In this document: in pieces, positions 6,674 through 13,030 of the stretch | How the letters are laid out: each line of letters begins with the position of its first letter | Position numbering within the stretch: position 1 is the first letter of the stretch | Source of the DNA: Bacillus proteolyticus | GTDB lineage: Bacteria > Bacillota > Bacilli > Bacillales > Bacillaceae_G | Assembly: GCF_001884065.1 (NCBI RefSeq) | Contig: NZ_MACH01000036.1 | Coordinates: forward strand, 1 to 33,358 | Length of the DNA: 33,358 nucleotides | Direction of reading: 5' to 3' | Notes under the pieces: model-generated | What the model saw: only the letters and a program-made list of their open reading frames with translations | What the model was told of the DNA's origin: nothing | The model's database searches: none | Program-made: the position numbers and the translations under genes

Positions 6674-6820
6674 CTATATAAGAGCCGGCTTTTCATTTTG
6701 CCATTTAACTTGTACAAAATATGAACTATATGTAATATAGAATACACTTCCACAAGAATTTTTCACTTTATATTGTCTCGACCTATTAACTATTACTTTA
6801 TCAATGATAGTAAATCCTAA
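6674..6820 (-). pseudogene. 3' end of an endolysin wall-binding domain (copy 3)
   Basis: The minus strand reads LGFTIIDKVIVNRSRQYKVK, then SVFYITYSSYFVQVKW and a stop at 6674. It aligns with copies 1 and 2 but is more diverged and starts later (at LGFTI). It joins at about 6820 to the tail of the duplicated immunity pseudogene. Confidence 0.5.
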
Positions 6821-6830
6821 TATCATGCTG

Positions 6831-7265
6831 TTACTTTTGAAAATATATTATACTTATACCTGCTCCAAATTATCTCGGATCAAACCAAAGACCTATTTTC
6901 CCCCACTCAAACGTAATATCATCACGTATCCCATCACTTTTTCCTAATTCCTCAATAGGCCATTCTCTTTATTCAGCTACATATCGCCAAAAATCATGCT
7001 CATTCATAATTGGTTCGTCTATCTCTGGATCATCTATTCTAAGATCAATAGACCAAATTACTTCATTTTTAAAGAAAATACCTATCCTAAAACTTTTGGT
7101 ACTTATTTTTGTAGGTGCTAAAAGTCTTACCACCGTAGTTTCATCATCTATCTTAATCATTTTAATATCATCTTTATTAAATTCCAAAATAACTTCTCTT
7201 AGTGTGCAATTAGGAGTTATGACAACTTTATTAATCTCTAAAACCCCTTGCTTCAAATTATTCAT
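6831..7265 (-). pseudogene. immunity-like gene with two in-frame stops, paralogue of the 7572 gene
   Basis: It has exactly the same length (435 bp) as the intact gene at 7572-8006 and aligns over its full length, with many silent and some amino-acid changes. Two ochre codons interrupt it, at 6969-6971 (replacing CAA) and 6870-6872 (replacing TCA). A 98-residue product would still be made from the intact start. The C-terminus after the stops keeps the family sequence FGAGISIIYFQK, so the damage is recent. Confidence 0.65.
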
Positions 7266-7405
7266 TATCTTATTCCTCCGCCGTTATTTTCTATGTTTTT
7301 GACTGCCTTTTGAATCTTCATTACTTCCGCTTCATCTAATTTATAATTTTTGAGTTTAACTATTTTAGGAGGTGTTTCTTTTAAAGATGCTGCCCATTCC
7401 TCTAT
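7265..7405 (-). pseudogene. toxin tail fused to an IS remnant
   Basis: The minus strand reads IEEWAASLKETPPKIVKLKN and ends IENNGGGIR, then TAA overlapping the next ATG by one base (TAATG). The intact pair at 8006 has the same end (IESSGGGIR) and the same TAATG overlap, so this is the C-terminus of a paralogous toxin. To the right it is cut off by the insertion-sequence fragment at 7402. Confidence 0.5.
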
Positions 7406-7538
7406 GTAAAGTACATTTCAATAACTCTCATTTTAAAATCAATCGAAAAAGTTCTTCTAATTTTCCCCATCAAAAATCCCCTCCATAATAAACAGTAACT
7501 TTCTTTCAACTGTCTACTATAAGGGGATAATACCTCAA
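7402..7538 (-). mobile_element. left-end remnant of an IS3-family element
   Basis: A frame with a perfect ribosome-binding site (GGAGGGG, 7 nt) starts at ATG 7470 and encodes MGKIRRTFSIDFKMRVIEMY before running into foreign sequence and a stop at 7402. This is the N-terminus of an IS3-family OrfA (compare ...RRTFSxEFKxxVVxMY). Upstream, TGAGGTATTATCCCCTTATA and GTAGACAG resemble an IS3-type left end, with the tip near 7538 or 7549. The rest of the element is gone; the break point falls in the toxin tail. Confidence 0.6.
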
Positions 7539-7571
7539 TACCGAGGTCATCTCTATTCAATCATCATACTG

Positions 7572-8006
7572 TTACTTTTGAAAATATATTATACTTATAC
7601 CTGCTCCAAATGATCTCGAATCAAACCAAGGACCTATTTTTCCCCACTCAAACGTAATATCATCACGTATCCCATCACTTTTTCCTAATTCCTCAATAAG
7701 CCATTCTCTTTGTTCAGCTACATATCGCCAAAAATCATGCTCATTCATAATTGGTTCGTCTATCTCTGGATCATCTATTCTAAGATCAATAGACCAAATT
7801 ATTTCGTTTTTAAAAAAGATTTCTACTCTGAAATTTTTGGTTCCTATTTTGGTTGGGGATAATATTCCTACAACTGTAGTTACATCATCTATTTTCATTA
7901 TTTCAATATCATCTTTATTAAATTTCATAATAACTTCGCTCAGGTTAAGATTAGGAGCTATTAAATCTTTATTAATCTCTAATATACCTTGCTTCAAATT
8001 ATTCAT
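7572..8006 (-). CDS. putative immunity protein (intact copy of a duplicated gene)
   Basis: A 144-residue acidic protein. The ATG overlaps the stop of the upstream toxin tail by one base (TAATG), with GGAGG inside the toxin codons 9 nt upstream, so translation is coupled. Visible features are a beta-rich first half (FRVEIFFKNEIIWSIDLRID) and a conserved second half (NEHDFWRYVAEQREWLIEEL, then WFDSRSFGAGISIIY). No family recognised. The function is inferred from the position directly behind a toxin C-terminus and from the duplicated, partly decayed copy at 6831 in the same arrangement. Confidence 0.6.
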   Translation of the reverse strand: MNNLKQGILEINKDLIAPNLNLSEVIMKFNKDDIEIMKIDDVTTVVGILSPTKIGTKNFRVEIFFKNEIIWSIDLRIDDPEIDEPIMNEHDFWRYVAEQREWLIEELGKSDGIRDDITFEWGKIGPWFDSRSFGAGISIIYFQK

Positions 8007-8458
8007 TATCTTATTCCTCCGCCGCTACTTTCTATGTCTTTGATTGCCGCTTTAATTTGTCTTATTTCCATTTTATTCAAATTATAATTATTGAGTTTAA
8101 TTATGTTAGAATCATCTGTTAATACCTCTACATTATTACAAATACTCGTCTTGTAAACATATTCTCCATCTTTATCAACTTGTTGCAATAATTTAGGATC
8201 AAATTCTATTCCTTTTTCTCTTAATCTAGCCATAGTTTGTTCATCCAATATTGGTTTTGCTTTCCCTTCTCTTACAAGTTGTGGAAAATCCGGGGTGAAT
8301 ATTTGTTCTAATCCACCTGCTCCTAATTGCGGATTTGCATGTGTCATTCCTCTAGCTGAAGGTAAATCATCAAGCATTTCAAAACCTATTACTTGGAATT
8401 TATACTCTCCTGTGCGAGCTGCTGAAGGATATTTGGAGATAGATATCGCTGTAGTTCT
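8006..8458 (-). pseudogene. orphan toxin C-terminal domain, class unknown
   Basis: The frame is open from a TGA at 8459-8461 to TAA at 8006-8008; the first ATG is at 8377 but it has no ribosome-binding site, and similarity-like sequence continues upstream of it (ARTGEYKFQVIGFEM), so this is a truncated C-terminus rather than a small gene. The notable motif is LPSARGMTHANPQLGAGGLE followed by QIFTPDF. The last 45 residues are helical and end ESSGGGIR. I do not know the activity. The join to unrelated sequence is near 8460. Confidence 0.5.
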
Positions 8459-8501
8459 TCAGCGAATAAATGAAACTCATCTTGAATCGATAGATTCATA
8501 C

Positions 8502-8549
8502 AAAAACGCCATCCTTTCTGTATATTTCTACAAAAAGAATAGCGTTTTT
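8502..8549. terminator. long imperfect hairpin terminator
   Basis: AAAAACGC (8502-8509) pairs with GCGTTTTT (8542-8549), and the inner 12 bases on each side pair with three mismatches. T runs are present on both strands. Confidence 0.55.
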
Positions 8550-8571
8550 TTGATTATATGGATACAAATTT

Positions 8572-8591
8572 ATCTTAGCTTGATAGCGATG
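8572..8591 (-). mobile_element. IS231-like terminal inverted repeat, right-end orientation
   Basis: ATCTTAGCTTGATAGCGATG matches the string at 9546-9565 in 18 of 20 positions and is the inverse of the end at 1125-1144. It is a right end (element extending to the left). The adjacent outer sequence contains GGTGACCCC; the left end at 1125 is preceded by AGTGCTCCC, which might be a decayed target duplication. Confidence 0.4.
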
Positions 8592-8677
8592 TATGGTGAC
8601 CCCTAATATGGAGATTGTGAAGCATAACTTAAATTATATAATTAGTGAAACAAACTACTTTGACTCAATATTAATAC

Positions 8678-9382
8678 TTATCCCCTGTTATTAAATGGAA
8701 AAACACTTGTTGATATGTCCGACTTATACAATTGCTCTAATATCTTTTGGTCTTTACAATATACTTTTGCATAACCATATTTATTTACTAAATCAATTCT
8801 TACAAAAACTGTTTCTTCGGTATTGCACCACCACTCAAAATATTTATCTGAAAATGATTCTCTCTTAATTTTATTTAAAGCTGCCGTTTTTTTAAACTCA
8901 TCAATTTCACTAATTTTAGCCCCACGTGTTAGCCAAGTTTTATGCTTATTAACCATATAATATTTAATTGCATCATCATCTAAAAATTCTTCTATATTGT
9001 CAGCTCTAATGAAAAAACGTCCCATGCAGAAACGATATATTTTCCCATCCTCATCAATACAAGGTCCAAAATCTCCTGCATAATGATAATCCATACATTG
9101 AACATAGTATTTTCCGTTTTCCTTTGTAAAAAATTTAAGTTCATATTTTTCTTCAAATGTATTGAAGAAAAACATATCCATTCGGAAACCTTCATAAAAT
9201 CTTTCACCAATTTTATACCAAATACCACCAAATGATACTTGAAAATCAATTACTTTATCAAAAAAAGGTATTCCTTCATTGGCAAATACTCTTTTAATCT
9301 CATCTTTATTTTTAATTGTATCAACTTTCTTACCAGATAATATCATGTCATTTACTGTCTCAGATAGAATTTTTTTCTCCAT
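8678..9382 (-). CDS. SUKH (SMI1/KNR4)-like protein, probable immunity protein
   Basis: A 234-residue protein starting at the ATG at 9382, chosen because AGGGG lies 10 nt before it; the ATG at 9400 lacks a site. Residues 25-60 (EIKRVFANEGIPFFDKVIDF then QVSFGGIWYKIG) and 120-150 (GPCIDEDGKIYRF, FIRADNIEEFLDDDA) have the layout of SUKH-superfamily proteins as I remember it: an N-terminal helix, a central sheet with a glycine pair, and a late helix. SUKH proteins are a common immunity class for nuclease toxins. No toxin remnant is visible upstream, where the DNA is AT-rich. A possible extended -10 (TGTTATAAA) lies near 9420-9428 on the minus strand. Confidence 0.5.
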   Translation of the reverse strand: MEKKILSETVNDMILSGKKVDTIKNKDEIKRVFANEGIPFFDKVIDFQVSFGGIWYKIGERFYEGFRMDMFFFNTFEEKYELKFFTKENGKYYVQCMDYHYAGDFGPCIDEDGKIYRFCMGRFFIRADNIEEFLDDDAIKYYMVNKHKTWLTRGAKISEIDEFKKTAALNKIKRESFSDKYFEWWCNTEETVFVRIDLVNKYGYAKVYCKDQKILEQLYKSDISTSVFPFNNRG

Positions 9383-9545
9383 ACTTTTTATACCCCTCAT
9401 ATGAATTTTTGTTACGAATTTTATAACAACTATTCTTTAGATTATATATTATATATATTAACTCTTGTGACTATCTACATAAAGGATATAGGCCAATAAA
9501 AAATCACTTCTCGTTCTCAATTTTTTCGTTTTGGGGTATTCGCTT

Positions 9546-9565
9546 TTCTTAGCTTGATGGCGATG
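9546..9565 (-). mobile_element. IS231-like end abutting a Tn3-type end
   Basis: TTCTTAGCTTGATGGCGATG is a right end in the same orientation as 8572-8591. Its last base is the first G of the 38-bp repeat at 9565. IS231A is known to insert preferentially into the ends of Tn4430, so the contact fits a former insertion. Confidence 0.45.
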
Positions 9566-9691
9566 GGGTATCGCCATCATTTCGGAAAAAAACCACGCTA
9601 AGCAAAAAATACAATAAGCCGCCCATATGGACAGCTTATTTACATAATTATCGTTAGCGGTAGATAACTTGGTTTATATTAACTCCCACTC

Positions 9692-9805
9692 CTCTTAGAG
9701 AAGTTCCGACAAGAATATGGATTTGAAGGTGTTACATACGAATTACCTGACCCCATTAGTCGGTGATTGGTAGAATATGGCCAAAATGCTAAACTTATTA
9801 AGTAA
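9692..9805 (+). pseudogene. broken toxin C-terminus with an opal stop
   Basis: One frame reads LLEKFRQEYGFEGVTYELPD, PISR, then TGA at 9764-9766, then LVEYGQNAKLIK and TAA at 9803-9805. The frame continues sensibly past the single stop, and the immunity gene's ribosome-binding site (GAGAGGAG) begins right after the final stop. No N-terminal part exists between the Tn3-type end and this fragment. Toxin class unknown. Confidence 0.45.
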
Positions 9806-9823
9806 GAGAGGAGAACTAATTAA

Positions 9824-10294
9824 ATGATTAAGCCTTTATATGCAGAAAATATTATAGTAGGTGTAAAATATAAAAATAAGTTCAATTGGTATATAACTGA
9901 ACCGGATTTATGGTATTTAGATTATAATCAAGCTGGGTACTCTCCTAGTGAATATCCAAAAGAAAGAAAAGGCATTAGTATTTTAAATGAGACTACAATA
10001 GCTAATTTTTTAGAAAAAATAGAAAAATACGAAAGATTTACAGAAGATATTAGGTTAGAATTTTTAAGAGAACTAAGAACTAATAGAGAAGAAGCCTATT
10101 ATGATTATAATCCATGTTTCCTGATAGATTTTGAGCGTTTAATTTTTTATTCTAATTATCCGGAATCAATATCTTTTGAAGAATATATTCCGAATAACTG
10201 GAGAGGTTATTTACAGCGATTTGATGAACAAGTACTCTATGAGTATAGATACTGGGAAGATAAGAATAAAAGCTATTTAGTTAGAGAAGATTAA
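9824..10294 (+). CDS. putative immunity protein carried by the Tn3-type cassette
   Basis: A 156-residue protein, strongly acidic and rich in tyrosine, with ATG 9824 behind GAGAGGAG (10 nt). It has no signal peptide. The C-terminal third (PCFLIDFERLIFYSNYPESI then SFEEYIPNNWRGYLQ) looks like a conserved family seen behind polymorphic toxins ('...DFDxKxLYSxYPEP.SYE.YVP.GW...'), as I remember it, but I cannot give a Pfam name. Position directly after a toxin tail and inside a transposon-end bounded cassette supports an immunity role. Confidence 0.55.
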   Translation: MIKPLYAENIIVGVKYKNKFNWYITEPDLWYLDYNQAGYSPSEYPKERKGISILNETTIANFLEKIEKYERFTEDIRLEFLRELRTNREEAYYDYNPCFLIDFERLIFYSNYPESISFEEYIPNNWRGYLQRFDEQVLYEYRYWEDKNKSYLVRED

Positions 10295-10612
10295 GTCATG
10301 CAAGAAAAATTGCCAAGCCGACAGACCAAAAGCAAAGGAAAGAGATAAAAAATAGCAAAGCGTAGGAAATCATGTATAAAATATTCATAGAGAGTTAACA
10401 TAACGCAATATTATTGGTAGCAAGGACACAGTCGACCCCTACTCTTACAAGGGATCCACCTTTTCTTTTTCTATGACTCTATTCATTTTTTTATACATTC
10501 CTATTCTGGCATGGGTTTTAGGGGTCTCGTTTGTTACTGAATTAGCTGAAAAACTGCATAAAATTTTGCATACTCTTAGCGTGGTTTTTTTCCGAAATGC
10601 TGGCGGTACCCA

Positions 10613-10801
10613 TTAAATAGCAAGTGTAGAGATTGCTTGTTTGTAGATTAGTTGTTGTTTACCATGAACCATCATTAGGACGGTAAATTTATCTGTTGCA
10701 AGGATCTTCCCACGTACTGGAACGCCATTCTTTAAAAATACAGTAACTTCCCCTTTTTTCTCTTTCAATTGTTCATACATATCTTCTTGTAAATTAAACA
10801 T
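10613..10801 (-). CDS. hfq: Hfq RNA chaperone, plasmid-type
   Basis: A 62-residue protein that covers the Sm fold of Hfq with no C-terminal tail. Sm1 is seen in EVTVFLKNGVPVRGKILATD with FTVLM, and Sm2 in KQQLIYKQAIST (canonical YKHAIS, with His replaced by Gln). It would form a ring in the cytosol that binds A/U-rich RNA and helps small RNAs pair with targets. The start is at 10801 behind AGGGGG. It lies 27 bases after a small basic protein in the same direction, so the two form an operon. B. anthracis carries an extra Hfq on pXO1, so a plasmid copy is in keeping with this group. The stop codon touches the Tn3-type end at 10612. Confidence 0.85.
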   Translation of the reverse strand: MFNLQEDMYEQLKEKKGEVTVFLKNGVPVRGKILATDKFTVLMMVHGKQQLIYKQAISTLAI

Positions 10802-10828
10802 GAAATGCGCCCCCTGGTTTGTTTGGAT

Positions 10829-11164
10829 TTATTTTTCTTCTAATACCTGTTGCTTTTCACTGTTGGATATTTGTGATTCCCATTCACTTTCTATTTTTCT
10901 AAACCATTTTCCTATTTTGCTTAGATAATATCTTTTTACTTCATCATAAGGAATCCAAATTTCACGTTCCTGTATTTGATTCATCACTTCATGAAGAATC
11001 TCATCATGTTCATACTTTCTAGGTTTTCTATAATGTGTTTTTACAAACTGTGTATATTCTCTACGTAACCGATTAGAAATATGTTCTTTTTGTTTTTGCT
11101 TGAGATGTGACCATTTTTTATTTGTTTGAAGGGTTTTTCCATTTACTTTTATGTGGTTTTTCAT
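10829..11164 (-). CDS. basic helical protein upstream of hfq
   Basis: A protein of 111 residues from ATG 11164; a GTG at 11170 is an alternative start, both near AAAGGAG. It is very basic and helical (LKQKQKEHISNRLRREYTQF, YRKPRKYEHDEIL, YYLSKIGKWFRKIESEW), with no membrane segment, and could bind nucleic acid. It precedes hfq by 27 bases and is likely cotranscribed with it. No family recognised. The upstream region 11165-11505 contains a hairpin followed by T residues at 11249-11285 that could act as an attenuator. Confidence 0.6.
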   Translation of the reverse strand: MKNHIKVNGKTLQTNKKWSHLKQKQKEHISNRLRREYTQFVKTHYRKPRKYEHDEILHEVMNQIQEREIWIPYDEVKRYYLSKIGKWFRKIESEWESQISNSEKQQVLEEK

Positions 11165-11248
11165 CGACACTCATCTCCTTTTACTAGCAAAACGAATATA
11201 TAACTTGTATAGTGATAATAAAGTTATTGAATTTTGATTAAAAAAGAT

Positions 11249-11285
11249 AAGAGCCTTACTACATTCTATATGCAGCAAGGCTCTT
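11249..11285 (-). terminator. terminator or attenuator upstream of the hfq operon
   Basis: AAGAGCCTT (11249-11257) pairs perfectly with AAGGCTCTT (11277-11285); on the minus strand it is followed by ATCTTTTTT. It lies 85 bases ahead of the 11164 start and no minus-strand gene lies upstream, so it may attenuate the operon's leader. Confidence 0.55.
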
Positions 11286-11505
11286 TAAAGTTGTTTCAAA
11301 TTATATCCATCTGCTTATGTAATGCTTAAAAAATGAATAATAAAGTTGTTTACTTCTTATTGAACTAACGCCCCCGTTAGTTTAAGTGTAACTCTTCACA
11401 ATTATTTCATATTATATAGGTGAATAGAAAGATAAATTAGAATTTAGTTTATAGTTATAAAAATAAGTTATTTATACCCTTATAATTCTTCAAAAAGGAG
11501 AGTGT

Positions 11506-12954
11506 ATGAAAAAGATTATTGTTTTTGTATTAACGATATTTATATTATTCTCAGGATTCGCAACAAAAAGTTATGCGTTGTCAGATTCGAAATCTGTGGC
11601 AATACAAGCATTGCTAGATGATGCCTGTCGTACATCAGGTGTGCCTGGAATGTCAATCTCAATACTTGCTGATGGTGAAGTGTTCTACTTTTCTTCTGGG
11701 TATGCAGATCTTGAAAAGGGCCTGTCTGCAAGTGAAAATACACTCTATGAGTTGGCCTCGGTGAGTAAAGCTTTTACTGGTATGGGGATTTTGCTATTGG
11801 AAGAGCAAGGGCTGCTATCAATGACTGACCCTATCCAAAAATATTTACCTTGGTTTACGTTAAAGTATCAAGGTAAACCTGTTGATATGCAAAACCTTAC
11901 ACTAAATAACTTTCTTCACCATACCAGCGGCCTAACAAATATTAAACATCTTCAAAATATTCCACAAGGTAATACGCCTGATATGTTGCAAAAGACTGTG
12001 GAAACGCTGGTAGATGCAGAATTGGCGTTCTCTCCCGGTGAACAATATAACTATGGAACCGTTAATTATGACGTATTGGGTTTGGTTATTGAGATTGTAT
12101 CACGACAAAGCTATGAAGACTTTATGAAGGAACAGGTATTTCTACCCTTAGGTCTTCACCAGACGTATGTTTATAAAGAAGATGCTCAAGCCACTGGACA
12201 GTTAGCACAGGGCTACCGTTCTTCCTTTTTTATAACAACTCCATTTAACGCTCCGGATTATGCTGGGAATAAACCTGCCGGCTATATCATTTCTAATACA
12301 AAAGATATGGCGCGTTGGATGGGCATACAGATGGGTATCGTGCAGGACATACCCGAAATATTTCACAAGGCCATCGAAAAATCACATAGGGGTGATATGT
12401 CTGTTTCGGCTGTCAATGATATGTATTATGCGGCAGGTTGGTCGGTAAACGCCGAACAAACGTTTATAGAACACACTGGGGGTAATCCAAATTTTAGTAC
12501 CGAAGTAGCCATACTGCCAAATGAAAGAACAGCCATCTGCTTACTGAGCAACGGCGCAAATACCAATATAAACCTGGTACTAAAAGTTAAAAATATATTA
12601 AACGGCAATCTAGCTCAGTCATATGAGATAAGCGGCACACAGCTTTTGGACATCATTTTGTCGTCTACCACAATTATTCTTTGTCTATTAGCCGTTCTGT
12701 TATTTTTCTTAGGATTAAGAAAAAGGAAAACGAATGAGCAGCAGCCAATGACAAAAAAGAGAACAATCGTAACAATTATTTTCCTAATCGCTACGATTGC
12801 CCAGTGTATAATGTTTTTTGCCTTCGATTGGTCAACGATACTTATTTGGCAAACATATAGTGTTCTTACAGCTTTAATTTCGTCAACATTATTAACAGCA
12901 AGCATTACTTGGTTTGTATATACTCACCGATTAGATGCCTCGGTCCGAAAATAA
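11506..12954 (+). CDS. serine hydrolase of the class C beta-lactamase/D-peptidase fold, membrane-anchored
   Basis: A 482-residue protein with a signal peptide (KKIIVFVLTIFILFSGFA) and the penicillin-recognising fold. The nucleophile motif SVSK is at residues 85-88 and the third motif is HTGG. The second motif, usually Y-S-N in 'YSNxxY', reads Y-G-T at residues 183-185 (QYNYGTVNYDVLG), so the asparagine is replaced. The catalytic domain ends near residue 375 and is followed by three hydrophobic segments (LCLLAVLLFFLGL, IVTIIFLIATIAQCIMFFAF, LTALISSTLLTASITWF). It probably acts outside the membrane on D-amino-acid peptides or esters; beta-lactam resistance should not be assumed. Start behind AAAAAGGAG; terminator at 13009. 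It is the only gene in the block with inverted 16-bp repeats, and its codon use is slightly richer in GC. Confidence 0.8.
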   Translation: MKKIIVFVLTIFILFSGFATKSYALSDSKSVAIQALLDDACRTSGVPGMSISILADGEVFYFSSGYADLEKGLSASENTLYELASVSKAFTGMGILLLEEQGLLSMTDPIQKYLPWFTLKYQGKPVDMQNLTLNNFLHHTSGLTNIKHLQNIPQGNTPDMLQKTVETLVDAELAFSPGEQYNYGTVNYDVLGLVIEIVSRQSYEDFMKEQVFLPLGLHQTYVYKEDAQATGQLAQGYRSSFFITTPFNAPDYAGNKPAGYIISNTKDMARWMGIQMGIVQDIPEIFHKAIEKSHRGDMSVSAVNDMYYAAGWSVNAEQTFIEHTGGNPNFSTEVAILPNERTAICLLSNGANTNINLVLKVKNILNGNLAQSYEISGTQLLDIILSSTTIILCLLAVLLFFLGLRKRKTNEQQPMTKKRTIVTIIFLIATIAQCIMFFAFDWSTILIWQTYSVLTALISSTLLTASITWFVYTHRLDASVRK

Positions 12955-13008
12955 GTATAATATTAAGTAAATAAATCCTAATTTATCGATATTCTTAATT
13001 TAAAAAAC

Positions 13009-13030
13009 AGAAGACACCTCGGTGTCTTCT
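13009..13030 (+). terminator. terminator of the serine-hydrolase gene
   Basis: AGAAGACACC and its exact inverse complement are separated by TC, followed by TTTAAT. Stem of 10 bp, 54 bases after the stop. Confidence 0.7.

Larger units (their letters stand above)
9565..10612 (+). mobile_element. 1.05-kb cassette bounded by Tn4430-type inverted repeats (ends B and C)
   Basis: The left end 9565-9602 begins GGGGTATCGCCATCATTT and the right end 10575-10612 is its inverse complement with 35 of 38 positions equal. The interior has no transposase or resolvase; it carries a broken toxin tail and one immunity gene. This is the structure of a Tn3-derived mobile insertion cassette or miniature element that would need a transposase in trans. 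No 5-bp duplication is seen at the borders (GCGAT against TTAAA), but the left border was altered by an IS231-like end. The right tip (10612) touches the stop codon of hfq. The interior 10295-10574 is non-coding or remnant. Confidence 0.6.

Noticed and set aside
8295-8606. 103-codon plus-strand frame over the toxin tail and the IS231-like end
   Set aside because: Its first half is antisense to the toxin tail and its end lies in the hairpin and element end; no start signal.
10473-10616. 47-codon hydrophobic plus-strand frame (MTLFIFLYIPILAWVLGVSF...)
   Set aside because: No ribosome-binding site, and its second half is just the Tn4430-type end read as codons. A remnant is possible but not supportable as a gene.
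11506-12954. Calling the serine hydrolase a beta-lactamase resistance gene
   Set aside because: The second motif is changed and the protein has three C-terminal membrane helices; the fold is shared by many esterases and peptidases.
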